Source of the DNA: Dehalococcoidia bacterium
Lineage (GTDB): Bacteria; Chloroflexota; Dehalococcoidia; SM23-28-2; RBG-16-64-32
Assembly (NCBI GenBank): GCA_030649945.1
Contig: JAUSFE010000071.1
Span: forward strand, 162,249 to 226,248
Direction: 5' to 3'
Length of the DNA: 64,000 nucleotides
Numbering within the stretch: the stretch's first letter is position 1; every line of letters starts with the position of its first letter. Of this stretch, positions 1-7,666 are shown piece by piece. The position numbers and the translations under genes are program-made. The notes beneath the pieces were generated by a model that had not been told where the DNA came from, did no database searches, and saw only the letters and a program-made list of their open reading frames with translations.

Positions 1-69
1 GTCCCCGCCATGCAGGGCCGGGGCGTGCGCGCCCCGCTGTTCGCCGGGATCACCACCCTCGCCTCCTGA
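1..69 (+). CDS. possible 3' end of a gene cut by the window edge
   Basis: Frame 1 is open from the first base to a TGA at 67-69, followed directly by TAA. The translated tail ends in ...RAPLFAGITTLAS. This is too short to assign to a family. The double stop and the regulatory sequence that follows make a real gene end plausible, but nothing else supports it. Confidence 0.3.
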   Translation, partial: VPAMQGRGVRAPLFAGITTLAS

Positions 70-90
70 TAAAGGCGCGGGCGGGGAATC

Positions 91-165
91 TTAGCGCCCG
101 CTAGAATATCCTGTGAAATCGGGCGTTATTCCTCTTGACATACGATCCTCGTTAGTGCACGCTAA
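91..165 (+). promoter_or_regulatory. paired operator-like sites upstream of the iron permease
   Basis: Two near-identical, partly palindromic 14-mers occur at 91-104 (TTAGCGCCCGCTAG) and 152-165 (TTAGTGCACGCTAA), 61 bp apart; each is followed by an A/T-rich stretch. TTAG...CTAA arms recall metal-responsive (DtxR/IdeR-type) operators. A TTGACA -35-like hexamer lies at 135-140 between them, so a protein bound to the second copy would cover the promoter. The regulator identity is inferred only from the iron-uptake genes downstream. Confidence 0.45.
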
Positions 166-224
166 TAACAAGCAGAAGCACGCACAATGACGATTGGGGA
201 AGGGCGTCTAGCAGGGAGGTCGCA

Positions 225-1085
225 GTGCTCTTCTCGCTCCTGGTAACCGCCCGCGAGGGCCTGGAGATGGCCCTCATCATCACTATCCTCCTGGGATACC
301 TGAGGAGCGTCGGCCAGAAACGGCGCTTCACGGAGATATGGTACGGCGTGGCCGCCGCGGTTGCCCTCTCGATCGCGTTTGGCGCCGTGCTGGAGATCGC
401 CTCGCGCGGGCTGGACGGTCGCATCCTCGAAGCCTTCGAAGGCTTCACCATGCTCTTCGCCGTCGCCGTGCTCACCTGGATGCTCTTCTGGATGAAGCGC
501 CAGTCTGCCGGCATCTCGCGCGACTTGCGCCAGCGGGTGGACGGCGCGCTCTCGCGGGGGTCCATGCTGGCCCTGGTGGCGCTGGCGTTCAGCGCTGTCG
601 GCCGCGAGGGCCTGGAGACGGCGCTCTTTCTCTTCGCCGGCTCCACCACCGAAAGTTCCGGCGTTGCCTTCCTGGCCGGCGGCGGCGCCGGCTTCGCGCT
701 GGCGGCGGCGGCCGGGGTGGTCCTCTACTACGGATCCGCGAGGCTGCCCCTGCGCCAGTTCTTCCTCGCTTCCGGCATCGTGCTCATGACGCTGGCGGCG
801 GGCCTCCTGGCCAACGCCCTGGCGGACCTGCACGAGGCCACGCTCATCCCGGACCTGGGCGTACGGCCGTGGGATACCGAGTCGGCCATCTCCATGACGT
901 CATCTCTGGGTAAGTTCTTGCACACGGTCCTGGGGTATGACTCCGCGCCCGCGATCTCGCAGATCGTCCTCTACTGGGCTTACCTGCTCGCCGTGCTCGT
1001 GGCCTACCTGGCCTGGCCAACGCGAGCAGCGGACAGCCGGCAAGGCGACGGCTTAAGCAAAGCGGCGCTCCTCACCGAGCCCTGA
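225..1085 (+). CDS. FTR1/EfeU-family iron permease
   Basis: This is a 286-residue polytopic membrane protein with about seven hydrophobic helices. It carries the two signature REGLE motifs of the oxidase-dependent iron transporter family at residues 10-14 and 127-131 (both R-E-G-L-E), plus an E-G-F motif near residue 72. In the family these glutamates line the ferric iron path across the cytoplasmic membrane. The GTG start at 225 is supported by AGGGAGG at 213-219. The next gene, 24 bp downstream, encodes a cupredoxin-domain lipoprotein, so the pair looks like a reduced EfeUO-type iron uptake operon without the heme peroxidase EfeB. Expression is probably iron-controlled through the paired sites upstream. 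The family is clear; substrate specificity is inferred. Confidence 0.9.
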   Translation: MLFSLLVTAREGLEMALIITILLGYLRSVGQKRRFTEIWYGVAAAVALSIAFGAVLEIASRGLDGRILEAFEGFTMLFAVAVLTWMLFWMKRQSAGISRDLRQRVDGALSRGSMLALVALAFSAVGREGLETALFLFAGSTTESSGVAFLAGGGAGFALAAAAGVVLYYGSARLPLRQFFLASGIVLMTLAAGLLANALADLHEATLIPDLGVRPWDTESAISMTSSLGKFLHTVLGYDSAPAISQIVLYWAYLLAVLVAYLAWPTRAADSRQGDGLSKAALLTEP

Positions 1086-1109
1086 TCGCACTGAAGGAGG
1101 TCACGCAAA

Positions 1110-1859
1110 GTGGTCAAGTCCGTAGGTATATCTATCCTGTTGCTGGCCGTGCTGGGGCTGCTCTTCGCCTGCTCCAGCAGCGGCGAAGGCGGCCGGGAAG
1201 TCAGCATCGTGCAGGCGGATGACGGTTGTAGCCCGAAGACCGTGGGCGTCAAGACCGGCGAGAAGCTGAACCTGGTGGTGAAGAACGAAAGCGGCAAGGA
1301 TTACGAAATTGAGGGCATCGACGGCACGAAGCTGGAAGAGGTGGTTGTGCCGGAGGGCAGGACGCGGAGCGTGGGCTATACCGTCCCCGGCAAGGCGGGC
1401 GTCTACAAGCTGAAGTGCTACGTGCCGGGGGACGTCACCACGATCATCGAGCTGCAGGCGGAGGGCGAGCCTCAGTCCGGCGTGGCGCCGGCAGCCGGCG
1501 ACCAGGTGAGCAGCGAACCAGACGGCGAAACCGCGGACGTCACTGTGCGCGTTGTCCTGAACGAGTTCAACGTGCTGCCTGACAAGACCTCCGTCAGAGC
1601 CGGCAGCGTGCGCTTCGACGCGGACAACGTGAGCACGTACATGGTGCATGAGCTGGCGGTGCTGCGGATCAAGGACGACGGCTCGCTGGCAAACCTGGGG
1701 GAGATCGAGGACCTGCCTTTCGGCGCCAGCGGCGCGCTGACCCTGGAGATGGAGCCGGGGCGGTACCGCCTGGCCTGCCTGATAGCGGAGGGCGAAGCCG
1801 GCAGCACCGTGGACCACTACAAGGCTGGTATGCACACAGAGTTTGCCGTCGAACCCTGA
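1110..1859 (+). CDS. lipoprotein with two cupredoxin-like domains (EfeO-like)
   Basis: The GTG start at 1110 follows a strong AAGGAGG at 1094-1100. A 20-residue hydrophobic signal ends in a lipobox (LLFAC), so the 249-residue product should be lipid-anchored outside the membrane. Two cupredoxin-like beta domains follow. The first has a Cys in KLKCYVPG. The second has a full type-1 copper-like set: His in YMVHELAV, Cys in RLACLIAE, and His and Met in the closing HYKAGM motif. In EfeO-type proteins such domains oxidise or bind iron for the FTR1 permease; co-transcription with the permease 24 bp upstream supports that role here. The M75 metallopeptidase domain of long EfeO proteins is absent. 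Confidence 0.8.
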   Translation: MVKSVGISILLLAVLGLLFACSSSGEGGREVSIVQADDGCSPKTVGVKTGEKLNLVVKNESGKDYEIEGIDGTKLEEVVVPEGRTRSVGYTVPGKAGVYKLKCYVPGDVTTIIELQAEGEPQSGVAPAAGDQVSSEPDGETADVTVRVVLNEFNVLPDKTSVRAGSVRFDADNVSTYMVHELAVLRIKDDGSLANLGEIEDLPFGASGALTLEMEPGRYRLACLIAEGEAGSTVDHYKAGMHTEFAVEP

Positions 1860-1885
1860 CGCGAGACGGGAAGCCGCAAAAGGAG

Positions 1886-1962
1886 CGAGCCGGTCGAGTA
1901 ACCACTCCGACCGGCTCGTTCTGTTCTTGAAGCGCGCGGGAGGGGGTATGACCGCTGCGCTT
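1886..1962 (+). ncRNA. candidate structured RNA element, copy 1
   Basis: Two hairpins lie in tandem. Hairpin 1 is a perfect 11-bp stem (1886-1896 with 1908-1918) whose loop contains AACCACTC. Hairpin 2 pairs 1930-1935 with 1957-1962 and 1936-1939 with 1952-1955 around a 12-nt G-rich loop (GAGGGGGTATGA), then TTTTG. A second copy follows 190 bp later with compensatory stem changes and conserved loops. A plain double terminator of the upstream operon is the main alternative; the strand is uncertain. Confidence 0.4.
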
Positions 1963-2076
1963 TTGCTCTGGCACCACCGTATCAGGCGGGCCGCCGCGGG
2001 TGGGTTACAGCACGGTGAAACGATAGTGACAGTTGCGTAAGAGATTCGTCCGGGGAGATTGCGCTGGAAAAGATTC

Positions 2077-2154
2077 GAGCCGGTTGGCCAACCACTCCAA
2101 CCGGCTCTCCTCGATCCTTTGAGCGGGGCGGGAGGGGGTGTAACCGCGCCGCTT
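2077..2154 (+). ncRNA. candidate structured RNA element, copy 2
   Basis: This repeats the copy at 1886-1962. Hairpin 1 pairs 2077-2087 with 2097-2107, keeping the loop bases AACCACT but changing a C-G pair to T-A. Hairpin 2 pairs 2122-2126 with 2149-2153 and 2128-2131 with 2144-2147; it keeps the 12-nt loop GAGGGGGTGTAA and changes a C-G pair to G-C. The copy is not followed by a T-run, which argues against a simple terminator. The 108 bp between the copies show no ORF or other structure that I could recognise. Confidence 0.4.
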
Positions 2155-2305
2155 CATCTACCAGGCATGTTAGCAATGCCCGCGCGGGCATTGGTTAAAC
2201 GGCGGTTAGGAGGCGGTGAGACTTCCGTGAGACTTGCATTGCATTTGTCGCCCGCTTGGTATATGCTTCCGGCACCAGAGTCTGCCAGAATCCAGGAGAC
2301 ATAAC

Positions 2306-2899
2306 ATGTCAGAGGCCAGTACCGTCAGGCGCACCTACCCCTGGGGCACCACCATTAACGGCACGCAGGTCAAGTTCCGCCTGATGACGCCGGCGGATAG
2401 CGATGCCATCCTGGAGTTCGCCCGCACCCTGCCCGCGGAGGACCTGATGTTCCTCCGCACCGATATCACGCAGCCGGAGACCGTCAAGAACTGGATGAAC
2501 TACATCAAGACGGGCCGCACCATCAGCATCATGGCGGAAGTGGAGGGGAAGATCGCGGGGTACGCCAGCATCCACCTTAACGATGCCCTCTGGACCCGGC
2601 ATGTGGCCGAGCTGCGCGTGCTTGTGGGACTTGACTTCCGGGGCCTGGGACTGGGCAAGCGCCTGACGAACGAGGGCTTCGGCATCGCCAAGGACCTGGG
2701 CCTGCGCAAGATCACGGCGCAGATGAGCACGGACCAGCGCAGCGCGCGCGGGGTCTTCGAGCACCTGGGCTTCCGCCCGGAGGCGCTGCTCGCCGACCAC
2801 GTGATGTCCCGCGATGGGCAGACGCACGACCTGCTGATCATGTCGTACGACGTGGTGGGGTTCAGCAACGACAGCCCCGGGCGCAGCCGCGGCAGCTAG
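2306..2899 (+). CDS. GNAT-family N-acetyltransferase
   Basis: This 197-residue protein has a single GNAT fold. The acetyl-CoA binding motif A is visible as RGLGLGKRL around residues 112-120, preceded by the beta-4 strand ELRVLVGL and followed by a helix and the beta-5 region (GLRKITAQM). The ATG at 2306 is chosen because CAGGAGA lies 7 nt upstream; an upstream in-frame ATG would read through promoter-like sequence (TTGCAT at 2239-2244, TATATG at 2260-2265). The substrate cannot be told from the sequence; protein, antibiotic and small-amine acetylation are all possible. It stands alone, downstream of the two structured elements. Confidence 0.8.
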   Translation: MSEASTVRRTYPWGTTINGTQVKFRLMTPADSDAILEFARTLPAEDLMFLRTDITQPETVKNWMNYIKTGRTISIMAEVEGKIAGYASIHLNDALWTRHVAELRVLVGLDFRGLGLGKRLTNEGFGIAKDLGLRKITAQMSTDQRSARGVFEHLGFRPEALLADHVMSRDGQTHDLLIMSYDVVGFSNDSPGRSRGS

Positions 2900-3060
2900 C
2901 AGGCCAGGAGTCAGCCCTCTGTCATCGCTGCAGAGCTATCGGTGACGTTCGCCTGGCGCAGTTGTGCGCCTACAGCAGCGCTACCCTGACCCTGAAGACC
3001 CCTTCCCGCTCGTCCTGGGCTATCCGTAGGACCGAGCGGAGCACAGACCGGGATTGCGGC

Positions 3061-3089
3061 GTAGGGGCAGGTCTGAGACCTGCCCCTAC
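3061..3089. repeat. 29-bp perfect palindrome (GTAG...CTAC family)
   Basis: GTAGGGGCAGGTCT is followed by one G and then its exact reverse complement. It belongs to a family of intergenic palindromes in this window that begin GTAGRG and end CYCTAC (see 21200-21230, 24305-24396 and 46426-46520). It could act as a terminator after the GNAT gene but has no T-run. Confidence 0.7.
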
Positions 3090-3171
3090 GCGGGTCGTTC
3101 GTACGGTCCAGCGTCAGGACGCCCCGCCACGCCCCCTGTGGAAGGCTGAAGCCATTCCGCTACGGGCCGCA

Positions 3172-3360
3172 TCTTCCCGCTCGTCCTGAGGCTCTCGTAG
3201 GCCTGTCCTAGGCGAAGCCGAAGGAACCGAGCGCAGCACCAGGCTCCGAGCACGGCCGGCGCCATACCCCGCTCATGGTACGAGTACCTCACGTTGAGCG
3301 GGAAGGAACCGCGGCCCATTCTCAGCTTTCGTGGTGCCCTCTGTGAGGACAGCCAGGAAG
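3172..3360. repeat. dispersed intergenic repeat, copy A
   Basis: About 90 bp at 3270-3360 (GGTACGAGTACCTCAC..., GAGCGGGAAGGA..., CATTCTC..., CTTTCGTGG...) match the stretch at 52470-52550 in the same orientation. The preceding part carries CTCGTCCTGAGG and CTGTCCTAGGCGAAGCCGAAGG, short motifs that recur elsewhere (5957, 19680, 43420, 52408). The whole 2900-3383 gap consists of such repeats; I see no gene in it. Confidence 0.6.
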
Positions 3361-3383
3361 ATGACGAAAGGCGCTCCCGCCAG

Positions 3384-4889
3384 TTAGCCAGCGTCCGCGG
3401 CCAGCGCCTCGCCGGCGCGGGCCGGCGCCCGCCGCCTGCGCGCGGCGCCCGGAGCGGCGGCGACGCCCATCTGCGGCAGGTCAGACTTCACCACTCCGGC
3501 GGCGGAACGCAGCTCTATGAACGACTGGTCAAGGAACTCCTTCAGCCGCTGCACGTCCGCGGCAGCCTCCGCGTCCGCGATCAGCCCGAAGTAGAGCTTC
3601 TGGTTGTAGCTGGTGACGCCGCAGCCGATGCCCATCTCCCAAGCGATGGGCACCAGCGGGTAGTGGGCCAGCAGGCGGTGGCCCACGCTGTACAGCGGGA
3701 TCATCGGTCCGGGCACATTAGTGCAGACCATGTGGGCCAGCGTGTTGGGCGGCGTGGGGAGGCCGGCGGCGAATGCCTGGAAGGCGGGCGGCGCGCCGCC
3801 GAGCAGATCCGAGAGCTGCTGGAGCCCGTCCGCCACGTTGCGCCGCTTCAGCGCGTCCGTCCTCTCGTTGATGATGCGCAGGCGCTCAACGGGGTCATGC
3901 ACGCCCACCGGCACCTCCACGAGCAGCATGGAGATGCGGTTGCCCAGCGCGCCCCGTTCGTCCTCGCGGCGCACGTTCACCGGCGTCAGGATGCGCATGT
4001 TGCGGCCTTCGGTCTGCTCGCCGTGCATGTCCAGGTAGCGGCTGAGGGCTCCGCCCAGCACCGCGAGCACCACGTCGTTCACGGTGCCGCCGCACGCCGC
4101 GCGGATGGCTCTGATCTCCGCGAAGGAGAACTCGCTGCAGGCCAGCTTGCGCCCGGGCGTGAGTGGCTTGTTAAACGGCGCGCGCGCCATGGGCGTGGAA
4201 AAGTAGGGGATCGCAGTCTCCAGCGCCCGCATGACGGCCCTGGCTCGCGGGTCCCCCGTCGTCAGCGCGTCCACCGCCGACTTGCGGAGCTCCGTCCAGC
4301 GGTCCAGCCCAGCGGCCGCGTTGTCGAAGACGGCGTCAATGAGGCGCTCCAGCGGCCCGGGCAGGGGTGGCGCCTGGGGCAGGCTGCCGGGTGCCGGCGG
4401 CGCCGGGTTGGCCGAGACGTCCATCACGATCATCAGCAGTTCGATGCCGGAGACGCCGTCCACAAGGCAATGGTGCACCTTGGACACCAGCCCCGTGCGG
4501 TTGCCCTCCAGGCCCTCCACCAGGTACATCTCCCACAGCGGCTTATCCCGGTCCAGGACGCCGGCGAAGAGCTGCGAAGCCAGGTCGAAGAGCTGGGCGT
4601 CCGTCCCCGGCGCTTCAATCCGCAGGCGCTTGATGTGGCGGCTGAGATCGAAGTCCGGGGCCCACTCCCAGGTGGGATGGCCGATGTTGAGGGGAGCGGG
4701 CACGACCAACTGGACGTAGCGCGGGATCAGGTGCAGTTTGGACGCGATATTGTCTACGAAACGGGCGTAAGAGATCTCGCCGTCGAACACGGCGATGGAG
4801 CCGATGTGCATAGGCGCCGCTTCCCTCTCAGCATAGAGGAAGGTGGCGTCCTGTGCGCTGAGGCGCCGACCAAGCATACCCTGGGCCAT
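3384..4889 (-). CDS. wax ester synthase / diacylglycerol acyltransferase (WS/DGAT)
   Basis: This 501-residue protein has the WS/DGAT layout: an N-terminal acyltransferase half with the active-site HHxxxDG motif (HHCLVDG, residues 139-145) and a C-terminal half with the conserved NDVVLA and NVPGP-type segments (TVNDVVLAVLGG, TNVPGPMIPLY). The family joins acyl-CoA to fatty alcohols or diacylglycerol to make neutral storage lipid at the membrane-droplet interface. The ATG at 4889 is preceded by GGGGGG at a suitable distance; an upstream in-frame ATG lies beyond the predicted -10 box and is unlikely. The gene is divergent from the alpha/beta hydrolase and next to the polyhydroxyalkanoate genes, so the region looks devoted to carbon storage. 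Confidence 0.9.
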   Translation of the reverse strand: MAQGMLGRRLSAQDATFLYAEREAAPMHIGSIAVFDGEISYARFVDNIASKLHLIPRYVQLVVPAPLNIGHPTWEWAPDFDLSRHIKRLRIEAPGTDAQLFDLASQLFAGVLDRDKPLWEMYLVEGLEGNRTGLVSKVHHCLVDGVSGIELLMIVMDVSANPAPPAPGSLPQAPPLPGPLERLIDAVFDNAAAGLDRWTELRKSAVDALTTGDPRARAVMRALETAIPYFSTPMARAPFNKPLTPGRKLACSEFSFAEIRAIRAACGGTVNDVVLAVLGGALSRYLDMHGEQTEGRNMRILTPVNVRREDERGALGNRISMLLVEVPVGVHDPVERLRIINERTDALKRRNVADGLQQLSDLLGGAPPAFQAFAAGLPTPPNTLAHMVCTNVPGPMIPLYSVGHRLLAHYPLVPIAWEMGIGCGVTSYNQKLYFGLIADAEAAADVQRLKEFLDQSFIELRSAAGVVKSDLPQMGVAAAPGAARRRRAPARAGEALAADAG

Positions 4890-4952
4890 TTCAGCCCCCC
4901 TAATAGCCGGACAGGGCGGCCTGTCCTGTTGCCCCCCGCGAGCGATACAGGC

Positions 4953-4981
4953 ATTATATACCCCCAAGGGGCCCGTGTAAC
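4953..4981 (-). promoter_or_regulatory. promoter of the WS/DGAT gene
   Basis: On the minus strand a consensus -10 TATAAT (4953-4958) lies 17 bp from GTTACA (4976-4981, four of six matches to TTGACA). Transcription would start near 4946, about 57 nt before the start codon. Confidence 0.6.
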
Positions 4982-5030
4982 GGTTTGTGCTCTAGTTTGG
5001 TTTAACATTCTGGTACTATAGAAGGGCGGA

Positions 5031-5867
5031 ATGATAGCGCAAGCTGTCATCTATAACTGGGGGGGGGTGCGTGACGGAATAATGGCTACGTGGAATAAGT
5101 ACATGAAGGAGGAGTTCCAGGCCACCTCCTCGCTCCCGCTCTGGCGCGAGGCCCTGCTCGGCATCGACTGGATCTCCCTCAGGATGTCGCCTGTCTACCG
5201 CGGCGTCGGCATCCCCCACGGAGACGGCTCCGCCGTCGTGGTCATCCCCGGTTTCATGGGCTCCGACCAGTACCTGGGCGATATGCACGCCTGGCTGCGG
5301 CGCATCGGCTACCGCTCGTTCCTCTCCGGCATCGGCCGCAACTCGGAGTGCCCCGAAGTGCTCACCGTGCGCCTGCACGAAACCATCGCCCGCGCGCACG
5401 AGGACACCGGCCGACCGGTCCACATCATCGGCCACAGCCTGGGCGGCGTCCTAGCCCGCGGCGCCGGCGCCCGCTGGCCCAGCCTGGTCGCCTCCGTCAC
5501 GACCATGGGCTCCCCCTTCCGCGGCGTGCGCGTCCACCCCTTCGTCCTGCAGACGGCGTACCTCGTGCGGGGCCGTATCCTGCAACGGCAGAACGGGCCT
5601 GACGTCAAGCCCATGTGCTACAGCGGCCAGTGCACCTGCGAGTTCCTCTCCTCCCTGCGGGCCGAGTTCCCCGAGTCTGTACCGACGATGGCGATCTACA
5701 CCAGGACGGACGGCGTCGTGGACTGGCGCTGCTGCATCAACGAAGACAGCACGGACGTGGAGGTGCCAGGCACGCACGTGGGCCTGCCCTTCAACCCACA
5801 GGTCTACCGGCACATCGCCGGTTTCCTGGCGGCGCCCGAGAGCATCAAGCGCGCAGACGTGGCGTAA
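5031..5867 (+). CDS. alpha/beta hydrolase, lipase-like
   Basis: The 278-residue protein has a lipase-type nucleophile elbow GHSLGG (Ser136 from this start) after a beta-strand PVHIIGHS, an oxyanion-type segment VVIPGFMGSD, a candidate catalytic Asp in YTRTDGVVDW and a late His in PGTHVGLPF. It lacks a signal peptide, so it is probably cytoplasmic and may act on storage lipid or other esters. A TACTAT -10-like box at 5014-5019 lies 11 nt before ATG 5031, which would give a nearly leaderless mRNA; the alternative ATG at 5082 starts closer to the conserved fold. The Cys-rich stretch around CYSGQCTCEF is unusual. It is divergent from the WS/DGAT gene. Confidence 0.75.
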   Translation: MIAQAVIYNWGGVRDGIMATWNKYMKEEFQATSSLPLWREALLGIDWISLRMSPVYRGVGIPHGDGSAVVVIPGFMGSDQYLGDMHAWLRRIGYRSFLSGIGRNSECPEVLTVRLHETIARAHEDTGRPVHIIGHSLGGVLARGAGARWPSLVASVTTMGSPFRGVRVHPFVLQTAYLVRGRILQRQNGPDVKPMCYSGQCTCEFLSSLRAEFPESVPTMAIYTRTDGVVDWRCCINEDSTDVEVPGTHVGLPFNPQVYRHIAGFLAAPESIKRADVA

Positions 5868-6023
5868 CCGCCCCCGGTAGGGGCGCCCGATTGCTGCGCC
5901 CCTGCGGGGAAGGGCGGCGGCGCCAGGCGGCGGCGACTGACCCCCTCATCCTTCGAGAACCTCAGGACGAGCGGCAAGCTGCCTCTCCCCTGCGTCTGCC
6001 CATTCTCTGGATCGCAACCACGC

Positions 6024-6053
6024 ATAAGGGGCGTCCACGTGGACGCCCCTTAT
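6024..6053. terminator. 30-bp perfect palindrome, bidirectional terminator candidate
   Basis: ATAAGGGGCGTCCAC is followed directly by its reverse complement, between the convergent hydrolase and phasin genes and 24 bp from the phasin stop. The remaining intergenic bases (5868-6023) hold a copy of the CTCATCCTTCGAGAACCTCAGGACGAG-like short repeat near 5947-5973 and no gene. Confidence 0.6.
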
Positions 6054-6077
6054 GTCCGAGCCGGCGGGGGTGCAGGC

Positions 6078-6596
6078 TCAGGCGCTGGTGTCTGAAGTGT
6101 GCGCGCTCTCGGTACCGCGGCGGGCCTTGCGGGCGACGGCGCCGGCCTGGGCGCGGACGCCGCCGGCCTGGGCGCGGACGCCGTTGACGCCGGACTGCAC
6201 GCGGGTGCCCGCGCGGGTAACGGCGTCGCGCGTGGCCTCAATGGCCGCCTGGCCGGCGCCGCGGTTCGCCTCGATCACCTTGCGCACCGTGTCGCGGCCC
6301 TCTCGCTGGCCCTCGGTCAGCTCGTCCAGCAACTGGCGGGTGAGCTCCAGGGCCCGCCCCTGGGCGTCGGTCAGCGAGCGGATGGCGGCGCTGGAGAAGC
6401 CCACCACGTCGCGCGGGGCCAGTGCCAGGCGGCGCGTCAGGTCAATGGTCTCGCGCTGGCTTCGCTCCACCTCGTCGATCAGCTTGCGCGAGACGCGGTA
6501 GCCGCGGTCGTTGGCGGACTTGGCGGCGTCCAACAGGGCATCGTAGGCCTCGGTGACGGCGCCGAAAAACTTGTCCACGGTCTCTGGGTTAGGCAT
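6078..6596 (-). CDS. phasin-like PHA granule-associated protein
   Basis: This is a 172-residue, almost entirely helical protein starting MPNPETVDKFFGAV, with long amphipathic helices and an Ala/Gly/Gln-rich tail containing a repeated GVRAQAG motif. That is the pattern of phasins, which coat polyhydroxyalkanoate granules. The ATG at 6596 has AGGAGGT directly upstream. The gene is divergent from a PadR regulator and beside the PhaC genes, matching the phaP-phaQ-phaR-phaC order described in Bacillus. It has its own strong promoter overlapped by a palindromic operator, so repression by the PadR protein is likely. Phasins are poorly conserved in sequence, so context carries much of this call. Confidence 0.75.
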   Translation of the reverse strand: MPNPETVDKFFGAVTEAYDALLDAAKSANDRGYRVSRKLIDEVERSQRETIDLTRRLALAPRDVVGFSSAAIRSLTDAQGRALELTRQLLDELTEGQREGRDTVRKVIEANRGAGQAAIEATRDAVTRAGTRVQSGVNGVRAQAGGVRAQAGAVARKARRGTESAHTSDTSA

Positions 6597-6618
6597 TGGG
6601 ACCTCCTCTTGACAATTG

Positions 6619-6634
6619 TTGCATCTAGGTGCAA
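6619..6634. promoter_or_regulatory. operator palindrome at the phasin promoter
   Basis: TTGCATCTAGGTGCAA is a 16-bp near-perfect palindrome that touches the -10 box and covers the expected +1 of the phasin promoter, between the divergent phasin and PadR genes. It is the obvious binding site for the PadR/PhaQ-like repressor encoded next door; that link is inference. Confidence 0.6.
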
Positions 6635-6662
6635 TATACACATAGCGAAAGGGTGCTGTCAA
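6633..6662 (-). promoter_or_regulatory. phasin promoter
   Basis: On the minus strand a perfect TTGACA (6657-6662) is separated by 18 bp from TATATT (6633-6638). Initiation near 6626 would give a short leader containing AGGAGGT before the phasin ATG. Confidence 0.75.
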
Positions 6663-6693
6663 GCCCCTCGCAAGTTCGGAGTCCGGGAAAAAT

Positions 6694-7209
6694 ATGGGGA
6701 AACGCAAGGCAAGCAAGAAAAACGCAGACGGCGGAGGCGCGAACGGCGCCGCCGCTGCCGGGGTACCCCCGGCGCCCGGCTCCGGCCAGCCCCAGCCCCG
6801 CCTGACGGGCGATCTCCTGACCTCCAGCCTCCTCGCCTTCCTGCGCCGCTGGAACGCCTACGGCTACCAGTTGGTGCAATCCTTGAAGGAGGCCGGCCTC
6901 CTTGGCTTCGACTCCACCACCGTCTACCGCACGCTGCGGCAGCTGGAGCGGGCGGGCATGGTCTCGTCCTTCTGGGACACCTCAGAGTCCGGCCCGGCGC
7001 GGCGCATGTACTCGCTGACCAAGGCGGGGGAGACGTTCCTGGACCTGTGGGTGGATCTCTTCGGGCGCTACCAGAAGATATTGCATTCCGCACTGGATTC
7101 GTTGGACAATTACCGAAGTCCTGAAAACGGGGGTTCGGCAGCCGGGGAGCGCAACAGCTCCCCCCGACAGGCCTCGGCAGAGGCCCGAAGGAGAGGACGC
7201 GATGCCTGA
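6694..7209 (+). CDS. PadR-family regulator, PhaQ-like
   Basis: After a basic, Ala/Pro-rich N-terminal arm, residues 35-110 form a PadR winged helix: LLAFLRRWNAYGYQLVQSL, then DSTTVYRTLRQLERAGMV and the wing with SGPARRMYSLTKAG. Residues 110-171 form a helical dimerisation end and a polar tail. PhaQ, the PHB-responsive repressor of phasin in Bacillus megaterium, is a PadR-type protein encoded next to phaP. The same arrangement here, with a palindrome at the phasin promoter, supports a polymer-sensing repressor. It overlaps the next gene by 8 bp, so regulator, synthase subunit and synthase are probably one transcript. Confidence 0.75.
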   Translation: MGKRKASKKNADGGGANGAAAAGVPPAPGSGQPQPRLTGDLLTSSLLAFLRRWNAYGYQLVQSLKEAGLLGFDSTTVYRTLRQLERAGMVSSFWDTSESGPARRMYSLTKAGETFLDLWVDLFGRYQKILHSALDSLDNYRSPENGGSAAGERNSSPRQASAEARRRGRDA

Positions 7210-7633
7210 GACGAACGGCAACACCGGGACCGCCCGCGCGGACGCCATGCAGATATGGCGCAACTGGCTGCAGGAAACAGAGCGCCAGTGGAACTCGTTC
7301 TTCAACCAGGTGATGGGTACGGACGCCTTCAGCCGCGTGGCCGGCAACTACACGGAGGCCTACGCGGTGGTGCAGCGGTCGCTGAACCAGGGGATGGAGC
7401 GCTACCTGAACACCTTTAACCTGCCCACCCACAGCGATGTCGTGGAGCTGGGCGAGCGCCTCCACAACATCGAGGAGCGGCTGGGCTCCCTGGAAGCGAA
7501 CATCAAGACGCTGGCAGAGGCGTCCGGCGTCACGCCCACCGCCCCTGTCACGCAGCTCCGCCCGCGGCGCACGCGCCAGCCGCGGACCGGCGCCCGCAGT
7601 TCCGGCCGCAGTTCCAACAGCAACCCCAGCTAG
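7202..7633 (+). CDS. PhaR/PhaE-like PHA synthase subunit
   Basis: This 143-residue protein has a Trp-rich helical start (IWRNWLQETERQWNSFFNQ), a middle helix and a coiled-coil segment (ELGERLHNIEERLGSLEANI, about residues 81-100), then a basic disordered tail rich in Arg and Ser. That matches the PhaR subunit of class IV or the PhaE C-terminus of class III PHA synthases, which bind and activate PhaC. The ATG at 7202 has GGAGAGGA upstream and lies inside the end of the regulator gene. PhaC begins 33 bp downstream. Sequence similarity alone would be weak; position in the operon makes the call. Confidence 0.7.
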   Translation: MPETNGNTGTARADAMQIWRNWLQETERQWNSFFNQVMGTDAFSRVAGNYTEAYAVVQRSLNQGMERYLNTFNLPTHSDVVELGERLHNIEERLGSLEANIKTLAEASGVTPTAPVTQLRPRRTRQPRTGARSSGRSSNSNPS

Positions 7634-7666
7634 CACACCGCTCTCCGGCACAGAGGAGTATTCGTA

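Noticed and set aside
3294..5021. A 575-residue plus-strand frame opposite the wax ester synthase
   Set aside because: It is antisense to a gene with the HHxxxDG motif, a ribosome site and a consensus promoter.
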